Positions 1 through 4,483 of a stretch of 5,771 nt of DNA are shown here, piece by piece; the stretch's first letter is position 1, and every line of letters starts with the position of its first letter. Below the pieces are notes generated by a model. It was not told where the DNA came from. It searched no databases and saw only the letters and a program-made list of their open reading frames with translations. Origin of the DNA: Kiloniellaceae bacterium (GTDB lineage: Bacteria > Pseudomonadota > Alphaproteobacteria > Kiloniellales > Kiloniellaceae); NCBI GenBank assembly GCA_028280915.1, contig JANQKX010000219.1, forward strand, positions 1 through 5,771, read 5' to 3'. The translations under genes were made by a program, and so were the position numbers.

Positions 1-2
1 AC

Positions 3-27
3 AACATCACCCCGCGCGAGTGCACTT
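3..27 (+). CDS. C-terminal tail (8 codons) of an upstream gene, partial
   Basis: All three plus frames end before or at the ABC ATPase start. This frame (…NITPRECT, stop TAA 25–27) has G or C at the third position of seven of its eight sense codons, like the genes downstream. The frame stopping at 34–36 ends mostly in A/T codons. The third frame runs to a TGA at 71–73, overlapping the ATPase ATG, and is compositionally intermediate. By operon logic the upstream gene would be another transporter component (permease or periplasmic binding protein), but eight residues cannot identify it. The frame choice itself is uncertain. Confidence 0.35.
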
Positions 28-69
28 AAAGCTTGAGGCGCGGGACGAACCGCCCATGGGACCCGTTTC

Positions 70-921
70 ATGACCGAAGCCGCCCTTGAGCCCGCCGAGC
101 CGGCGTCCGGCGCCGCAGCGGTCCGAAACCTGCTGACGGTGAACAACATCGAGGTGATTTACGATCACGTCATCTTGGTGCTCAAGGGCGTGTCCCTCCA
201 GGTCCCCGAGGGGGGTATCATCGCCCTCCTCGGGGCCAATGGGGCGGGTAAGACCACCACTCTCAAGGCCGTCTCCAACCTGCTACGGGCCGAGCGGGGC
301 GAGGTCACCAAGGGCACCATCGAATTCGACGGCGTCCGGGTGGACAGCCTGACCGCCAACGATCTGGTGCGCCGGGGGGTCATCCAGGTGATGGAGGGCC
401 GCCATTGTTTTGAACATTTGACCGTGGAAGATAACTTGCTCACCGGCGCCTACACCCGGCGGGACGGCCGGGCCGCCATCGCCCGGGACCTGGAAATGGT
501 CTACGGCTATTTCCCCCGCCTGAAGGAGCGTCGCGCCAGCCTGGCCGGCTATACCTCGGGGGGCGAGCAGCAGATGTGCGCCATCGGCCGCGCCTTGATG
601 AGCCGGCCCCGCATGATTCTCTTGGACGAGCCCTCCATGGGCCTGGCGCCGCAACTGGTGGAAGGCATCTTTGAAACCGTCAAACGCCTGAATGAGGAGG
701 AAGGGGTCTCCTTCCTGTTGGCGGAACAGAACACCAACGTGGCTCTGCGCTATGCCCGCTATGGCTATATCCTGGAAAACGGCCGGGTGGTGCTGGACGG
801 CGAGGCCAGCAAGCTGCGGGAAAACGAGGACGTGAAGGAGTTTTACCTGGGGCTATCGGCCAGCGGCCGCAAATCCTTCCGGGACGTGAAGCACTACAAG
901 CGCCGCAAAAGGTGGCTGTGA
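70..921 (+). CDS. LivF-type ABC transporter ATP-binding protein
   Basis: This is a 283-residue cytoplasmic ATPase subunit of a branched-chain amino acid type (HAAT family) importer; it hydrolyses ATP to drive uptake through LivH/LivM-like permeases not visible here. Nucleotide-binding motifs appear in order: Walker A GANGAGKT (55–62), Q-loop Gln106 in VIQVMEGR, signature TSGGEQQ (162–168), Walker B MILLDEP (182–188) with catalytic Glu187, D-loop SMGLAP, and AEQN (218–221) where other ABC proteins carry the switch His. Gln there is usual for LivF. The lysine/arginine-rich tail ending KHYKRRKRWL is longer than in classical LivF (about 235 residues) and, as I recall, marks a subfamily encoded beside acyl-CoA ligases. 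The ATG at 70 has a modest GGGA (58–61) eight bases upstream. The next gene follows after one base, so the two are surely co-transcribed. Substrate is not readable from the ATPase; an organic or aromatic acid is as likely as an amino acid. Confidence 0.93.
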   Translation: MTEAALEPAEPASGAAAVRNLLTVNNIEVIYDHVILVLKGVSLQVPEGGIIALLGANGAGKTTTLKAVSNLLRAERGEVTKGTIEFDGVRVDSLTANDLVRRGVIQVMEGRHCFEHLTVEDNLLTGAYTRRDGRAAIARDLEMVYGYFPRLKERRASLAGYTSGGEQQMCAIGRALMSRPRMILLDEPSMGLAPQLVEGIFETVKRLNEEEGVSFLLAEQNTNVALRYARYGYILENGRVVLDGEASKLRENEDVKEFYLGLSASGRKSFRDVKHYKRRKRWL

Positions 922-922
922 G

Positions 923-2179
923 ATGACCGCGCCCGGCAGCACCGGCGATTTCTACGATTCCCTGGAAACCCGCTCCCAAGACGAACGGGAGGCCGCCCTT
1001 TTCAATGCCCTGCCCGCGCAGCTGCGCCTGGCCCAGGAAACGGCATCGGGCTGGACGGAGATCCTGAAGGGCGTGGAGCCGTACCGCGTCACCACGCCCG
1101 CCGCCTTGGCCAAACTGCCGGTCACCCGCAAATCCGATTTGATGGCACACCAGAAAGAGCGTCCGCCCCTCGGCGGGCTCGCCGCCATCCCGCCGGAACG
1201 GATGTGGCACCTTTTTGCCTCGCCGGGGCCGGTTTATGAGTTCGATCGGGAGCGGGCCGATTTTTGGGGCACTGCCCGGGCCTTTTTTGCCGCCGGCTTT
1301 CGCGCCGGGGACCTGGTTCACAACGCCTTTTCCTACCATCTGACCCCCGGCGCCTGGATCATGGAAAGCGGCATGCGGGCGCTGGGCTGCCCGGTGATCC
1401 CCGCCGGCACGGGCAACAGCGAACAGCAGGTCGAGGCCATCGCCCACCTGAAACCCACGGGCTTTTGCAGCACGCCGGACTTCTTGAAGGTCGTCCTGGA
1501 CAAGGCCGAAGAGATGGGCCGGGACGCGTCTTCCCTCACCAAGGCCATGGTCTCCGGCGGCGCCCTTTTTCCCGCCTTGCGCCATGCCTATGGCGCCCGG
1601 GGCGTGGCCGTTTACCAGTGCTACGCCACCGCCGATCTGGGACTGATCGCCTACGAGTCGCCGGCCTTGGACGGGATGATCTTGAACGAAGGCTTGATCC
1701 TGGAGATCGTGCAGCCGGGTAGCGGCCGGCCCCTGCCCCCGGGTCAGGTGGGCGAGGTGGTGATCACCAATCTGAACCCGGATTACCCGCTGATCCGTTT
1801 TGCCACCGGCGATCTCTCCGCGATTCTGCCGGGCGCCAGCCCCTGCGGCCGCAGCAATCTGCGCATCAAGGGCTGGATGGGCCGGGCCGATCAAACCACC
1901 AAGGTGAAGGGCATGTTCGTTCAGCCGTCGCAAATCGCCGCGGTTCAGGCCAAGCACCCGGACATCATCAAGGCCCGGCTGGTGGTCAGCCGCCGGGACG
2001 ACCGGGACGTCATGACCCTGCGTTGCGAAGTCTCGAGCATCACGGACGCGGCCCTCTCGGAAACCATCGCCGAAAGCCTGCGCGACAGCTGCAAGCTATC
2101 GGGCGCCGTGGATTTGCTGGCGCCCGGCAGCCTGCCCAATGACGGCCTGGTGATCGAGGACCAGCGCGACTACGACTGA
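923..2179 (+). CDS. PaaK-like adenylate-forming ligase homologue (phenylacetate-CoA ligase family)
   Basis: This 418-residue protein resembles phenylacetate–CoA ligase, which activates a carboxylate as acyl-AMP and then acyl-CoA in the cytoplasm. Recognisable parts are the GTGNSEQQVEAI stretch (162–173), SGGA (211–214), YATADLGLIAYES (234–246) at the adenine/substrate motif, RFATGD (292–297) at the ATP-ribose Asp motif, and GRADQTTKVKGMFVQPSQI (320–338) at the hinge before the C-terminal domain. Two departures stand out. The usual Ser/Thr/Gly-rich P-loop is replaced by ASPGPVYEF (99–107). The terminal motif reads NDGLVIEDQR, with Leu409 where related proteins generally have the catalytic Lys. 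PaaK is about 430–440 residues, so length is near normal. The start ATG has AAAGGTGG just upstream, inside the end of the ATPase gene. Proximity to the transporter suggests activation or handling of the imported acid. Family assignment is secure; catalytic competence and substrate are not. Confidence 0.85.
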   Translation: MTAPGSTGDFYDSLETRSQDEREAALFNALPAQLRLAQETASGWTEILKGVEPYRVTTPAALAKLPVTRKSDLMAHQKERPPLGGLAAIPPERMWHLFASPGPVYEFDRERADFWGTARAFFAAGFRAGDLVHNAFSYHLTPGAWIMESGMRALGCPVIPAGTGNSEQQVEAIAHLKPTGFCSTPDFLKVVLDKAEEMGRDASSLTKAMVSGGALFPALRHAYGARGVAVYQCYATADLGLIAYESPALDGMILNEGLILEIVQPGSGRPLPPGQVGEVVITNLNPDYPLIRFATGDLSAILPGASPCGRSNLRIKGWMGRADQTTKVKGMFVQPSQIAAVQAKHPDIIKARLVVSRRDDRDVMTLRCEVSSITDAALSETIAESLRDSCKLSGAVDLLAPGSLPNDGLVIEDQRDYD

Positions 2180-2183
2180 CCGC

Positions 2184-2198
2184 GACGGGCGCACCGTC
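2184..2198. terminator. Short hairpin between convergent genes, possible weak bidirectional terminator
   Basis: GACGG (2184–2188) and CCGTC (2194–2198) form a perfect 5-bp stem with a 5-base loop in the 23-base gap between the two convergent stop codons. No run of T follows on either strand, so it is not a canonical intrinsic terminator. Position is the main argument. Confidence 0.3.
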
Positions 2199-2202
2199 TT
2201 CG

Positions 2203-3114
2203 TTAGACTTCCGGGACTGACACGCCGGCCTGGCGGCAGGCGGCGGTGACCGTGTTGGCCAACAGGCAAGCGATGGTCATGGGGCCCACGCCACCGGGCA
2301 CCGGGGTGATGGCGCCGGCCACTTCCATGGCCTCTTGGGTCGCCACGTCACCCACCAGCTTGCCTTTCGGCTTGCCGTCGGGACCCGGTTCCCCTTCCAC
2401 CCGGTTGATGCCCACGTCGATGACCGTGGCGCCCGGCTTGATCCAATCGCCCCGGATCATCTCGGGCCGGCCCACGGCGGCGACCAGAATATCGGCGCCC
2501 CGGCACACGGCCGGCAGATCCTGGGTGCGGCTGTGGGCCGTGGTCACGGTGCAGCTCTCCGCCAGCAGCAGCTGGCCCATGGGCTTGCCCACGATGTTGG
2601 AGCGCCCCACCACCACGGCGGTCTTACCCGAGAGACTGCCCAGGTGATCCTTCAAAAGCATGAGGCAGCCCAGGGGCGTGCAGGGCACCAGGGGCGCCGC
2701 CTCGCCCTTGCCGCCGGTCATCAGCCGGCCGGCGTTGATCACGTGAAAACCGTCCACGTCCTTGGCCGGATCGATGGCATTGATGATGGCCTGCTCGTCG
2801 ATCTGATCGGGCAGGGGCAGCTGCACCAGGATGCCGTGCACCGCCGGATCGTTATTGAGTTCGTCGACCTTTTGCAGCAGCTCCGCCTGGCTGGTGGAAG
2901 CCGGCATCTTGTGCTCGAAGGACTGCATGCCCGCCTCGACGGTCTGCTTGCCCTTGCTGCGCACATAGACCTGGCTGGCCGGGGTCTCGCCCACCAGCAC
3001 CACCGCCAAGCCGGGGGTGAGGCCGTGATCGGCCTTCAGCCGTTCCACCTGTTGGGCGATCTTGCCCCGCAAATTGGCGGCAAAGGCCTTGCCGTCGATG
3101 ATGGTCGCGCTCAA
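2203..3114 (-). CDS. folD: Bifunctional methylenetetrahydrofolate dehydrogenase / methenyltetrahydrofolate cyclohydrolase FolD
   Basis: FolD oxidises 5,10-methylene-THF to methenyl-THF with NADP+ and hydrolyses that to 10-formyl-THF, supplying one-carbon units for purines and initiator Met-tRNA in the cytosol. Numbering from the TTG start gives 303 residues, close to the family norm of 285–300. Landmarks are YVRSKGK (50–56) with catalytic Tyr50 and Lys54, VQLPLP (97–102), KDVDGFH (118–124) with Asp121, the cofactor-binding loop GRSNIVGKP (170–178), and PVPGGVGPMT (271–280). An in-frame ATG at 3147 would add eleven residues. I prefer the TTG at 3114 because AAGGAGG lies five bases before it, and because family members begin with a sequence like xxATIIDGKAFA. 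The gene lies downstream of yggT on the same strand after a gap of about 240 bases and converges with the ligase homologue. An insertion, EGEPGPDGKPKGK (240–252), is a common variable loop before the VGDV strand. Confidence 0.96.
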   Translation of the reverse strand: MSATIIDGKAFAANLRGKIAQQVERLKADHGLTPGLAVVLVGETPASQVYVRSKGKQTVEAGMQSFEHKMPASTSQAELLQKVDELNNDPAVHGILVQLPLPDQIDEQAIINAIDPAKDVDGFHVINAGRLMTGGKGEAAPLVPCTPLGCLMLLKDHLGSLSGKTAVVVGRSNIVGKPMGQLLLAESCTVTTAHSRTQDLPAVCRGADILVAAVGRPEMIRGDWIKPGATVIDVGINRVEGEPGPDGKPKGKLVGDVATQEAMEVAGAITPVPGGVGPMTIACLLANTVTAACRQAGVSVPEV

Positions 3115-3119
3115 ATCTT

Positions 3120-3126
3120 CCTCCTT
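3120..3126 (-). promoter_or_regulatory. Perfect Shine-Dalgarno sequence deciding a TTG start for folD
   Basis: Read on the minus strand, AAGGAGG is followed by AAGAT and then TTG. The spacing of five bases is suitable for initiation at the TTG (3114–3112). The ATG at 3147 lies upstream of this site and so cannot be served by it. Confidence 0.8.
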
Positions 3127-3136
3127 CAAAGTCGTC

Positions 3137-3157
3137 GCCCCGATCATAATCCGGGGC
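3137..3157 (-). promoter_or_regulatory. Inverted repeat around a TATGAT box upstream of folD
   Basis: GCCCCG and CGGGGC make a perfect 6-bp inverted repeat around a 9-base centre. On the minus strand the centre reads GATTATGAT and contains TATGAT, one mismatch from the −10 consensus. It could be an operator over a −10 element or an RNA hairpin just before the folD ribosome-binding site. No convincing −35 box is seen 16–18 bases upstream, so promoter activity is only a possibility. If it is a −10, transcription would begin near 3136, inside or after the alternative ATG, which again favours the TTG start. Confidence 0.3.
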
Positions 3158-3351
3158 CGTTATGTCTTGCGTTTTCGGGTTGCGCTATCGCTCATGCGAC
3201 ATGGACCGCCCCACGATAGGGGATTGCCCCGCCAAGTCGCCCAGCAAACCGACCCTACCTTGCCGCAGCGCCAATCCGATGCCGTCGCCGTCACGGGACA
3301 AAACGCGATCTGGGTGAAAGGTCATGGGGCCATCCGACCAGGGAGAAACGG

Positions 3352-3666
3352 CTAGTAACCATGCAGGTACAGCAGGAAGTTCCCCAGAATCTTCTGAACC
3401 AAAAATATCAGCAAAATCAAGACGATCGGGGAAATGTCAATGCCGCCCAGACTGGGCATAAACTGTCGAATGGGACGCAGGGCCGGTTCGGTGATCTGCC
3501 ACAAAAAGCGCATGATCGTATTGACCACCTGATTGGTGGTGTTCACCACGCCAAAGTGCACCAGCCAGCTCAGGATCGCCGAGGCGATGATCACCCAGAC
3601 ATAAAGGTTAAGGGCGATCAGAATAATCTGAATAATCGGGTCCAGGATGACCATCGGGCCGCTCAT
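3352..3666 (-). CDS. YggT family integral membrane protein
   Basis: This small inner-membrane protein (104 residues from the chosen start) has two hydrophobic segments, about residues 7–37 (…IILIALNLYVWVIIASAILSWL) and 79–100 (SPIVLILLIFLVQKILGNFLLYL). Between them is the conserved polar stretch TEPALRPIRQFMPSLGGIDISP, which is diagnostic of YggT (Pfam YGGT). The molecular function is not established; the family has been linked to osmotic stress tolerance in E. coli and to cell-division or chloroplast-division relatives (YlmG). An upstream in-frame ATG at 3678 would add four residues. I chose the ATG at 3666 because GGGGA lies just before it, whereas the first ATG has only a distant AAGGT. 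Length matches the family norm of about 100. In many proteobacteria yggT is followed by a DUF167 gene; here folD comes next with no recognisable DUF167 between. No clear promoter could be assigned. Confidence 0.92.
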   Translation of the reverse strand: MSGPMVILDPIIQIILIALNLYVWVIIASAILSWLVHFGVVNTTNQVVNTIMRFLWQITEPALRPIRQFMPSLGGIDISPIVLILLIFLVQKILGNFLLYLHGY

Positions 3667-3814
3667 CGATATCCCCATAAAACCGTGACAACCGCGACCT
3701 TTAGAATCGCGCCGCTACCCTAATGTCGTCCCTTTGGAGAGACAAGCAAATCCACGCCTTAAGCAGCCAAATTGCAAGGAATGGCGCCGACCTTAGCAGG
3801 GCCCAAGATCAAGC

Positions 3815-3843
3815 TTGACAGGCGCCCCGCACCTCAACATTAT
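3815..3843 (+). promoter_or_regulatory. Sigma-70-type promoter for tRNA-Ala with GC-rich discriminator
   Basis: A perfect −35 TTGACA (3815–3820) is separated by exactly 17 bases from CATTAT (3838–3843), four of six matches to the −10 consensus. Transcription would begin about 3850–3851, giving a short leader of about 11 bases before the tRNA at 3862. The bases right after the −10 (CCGCGCG, 3844–3850) are all G/C, the type of discriminator known for stable RNA promoters inhibited by ppGpp/DksA. Stringent control is therefore inferred, not shown. Confidence 0.75.
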
Positions 3844-3861
3844 CCGCGCGCATATCAGGTT

Positions 3862-3937
<76 letters not shown>

Positions 3938-3941
3938 ATTC

Positions 3942-3971
3942 CCCGATTTTTCTCCGCCTCGGGTATTTTTT
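3942..3971 (+). terminator. Intrinsic terminator of tRNA-Ala (copy 1)
   Basis: CCCGA (3942–3946) pairs with TCGGG (3959–3963) across a 12-base loop, followed by TA and six T residues (3966–3971). It begins five bases after the tRNA CCA, a typical position for the terminator of a single tRNA gene. The stem is short but GC-rich. Confidence 0.7.
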
Positions 3972-3996
3972 GTTTGTTCCGGGGCTCCACCAAATC

Positions 3997-4026
3997 TCCG
4001 ATTTTTCCCCGCCTCGGGTATTTTTT
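3997..4026 (+). terminator. Duplicated intrinsic terminator (copy 2)
   Basis: This is the same element in repeat unit 2. TCCGA (3997–4001) pairs with TCGGG (4014–4018) with one G·U pair, or alternatively CCCG/CGGG form a tight hairpin around CCT, followed by TA and TTTTTT (4021–4026). As a back-up terminator it would block read-through from the tRNA promoter into the antitoxin gene. Confidence 0.6.
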
Positions 4027-4109
4027 GTCGCGCTTTGGGGCGCCAACAAATCTCCGGAAAGTAAGAAAGCGGCAAGACGCAGGAAGCCCAATTGTGGTAA
4101 CCTGTTTCC

Positions 4110-4349
4110 ATGAGCAAATCACTCAACAAAGCGATGGAACAAGCCTTTGACCGGGTCCGGCAACTTCCCGAAGACCGACAGGCCGAAGCCGTGGCAATCC
4201 TCGACGACATCGCCGCTCACGAGGCAGAGAGCATACGACTGTCGGAAGCCCAGCAACGTGAAGTGGCCCGGCGCCTGGCCGATCCTGATCCAAAATACGT
4301 GTCAGATCAGGAAATGAACCGCTTGTTCGATAGACTTACCGGGGCATGA
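4110..4349 (+). CDS. Antitoxin-like protein of a ParE/RelE-type toxin–antitoxin pair
   Basis: This 79-residue, soluble, charged and mostly helical protein has the pattern of alphaproteobacterial antitoxins paired with RelE/ParE toxins. An N-terminal helix carries the element RQLPEDRQAEAVAILDDI (18–35). A toxin-binding tail LADPDPKYVSDQEMNRLFDRL (56–76) follows, resembling the common 'LADPxPxxVSDEEVxxLFxRL' ending. Such proteins neutralise the toxin and often repress their own operon. Its TGA overlaps the ATG of the next frame (ATGA), the translational coupling typical of these pairs. No strong Shine-Dalgarno precedes the ATG and no clear promoter was found; TAACCT (4098–4103) is a weak −10 candidate only. 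Codons such as AAA, TCA, ATA and CCA make it visibly less GC-rich than its neighbours, in line with acquisition by transfer. The DNA-binding fold is not obvious by eye. The specific antitoxin family is uncertain. Confidence 0.7.
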   Translation: MSKSLNKAMEQAFDRVRQLPEDRQAEAVAILDDIAAHEAESIRLSEAQQREVARRLADPDPKYVSDQEMNRLFDRLTGA

Positions 4350-4483
4350 AGGTCCGTTGGCGCCGCAGCGCTTCGTCGGACCTCATCGCCATTCATCACC
4401 ACATCGCTGAAGCGGCTCCCAGAGCCTTGTCGCGCGTCCTTAGCGCCAATTACCCCCGTGTTGCGTCCGGGTCCAGCGGATAG
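4346..4483 (+). pseudogene. Truncated ParE/RelE-like toxin
   Basis: The frame begins with an ATG overlapping the antitoxin stop (ATGA) and encodes 45 residues. Its beginning, MKVRWRRSASSDLIAIHHHI followed by AEAAPRALSRVLSA, matches the N-terminal strand and helices of ParE/RelE toxins (compare the family pattern 'W…A..DL..I..YIA….P.AA..v'). ParE-type toxins are about 90–105 residues. Here recognisable similarity stops near residue 34 and the frame ends at TAG 4481–4483. The last 34 bases overlap, antisense, the 3' end of the M81 peptidase gene. The core strands and C-terminal basic residues needed for toxicity are absent, so the product is almost certainly inactive. I infer a deletion or recombination junction near 4440–4450. 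A very short intact protein of other function is possible but less likely. Confidence 0.6.

Noticed and set aside
680..1957. Long minus-strand open frame of 425 codons opposite the ATPase and ligase genes
   Set aside because: It is an antisense shadow of two well-supported genes in GC-rich DNA; the product is Gly/Ala/Arg/His-rich with no family motifs.
2335..3219. Plus-strand open frame of 294 codons
   Set aside because: It is the antisense shadow of folD. The minus-strand frame carries all FolD motifs; this one is a low-complexity His/Ala/Gly/Gln product.
3190..3240. CCCC/GGGG inverted repeat near 3210–3223 as a terminator after yggT
   Set aside because: The stem is only 4 bp and no T-run follows on either strand.
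3185..3325. 46-codon minus-strand frame between yggT and folD
   Set aside because: It has no ribosome-binding site, no recognisable family and ordinary chance length for GC-rich DNA; kept only as a possible gene remnant in the findings.
3721..3749. Minus-strand promoter for yggT (TTGCTT, 17 bases, ACATTA)
   Set aside because: The −10 match is too poor to list as a feature; the spacing alone is not enough.
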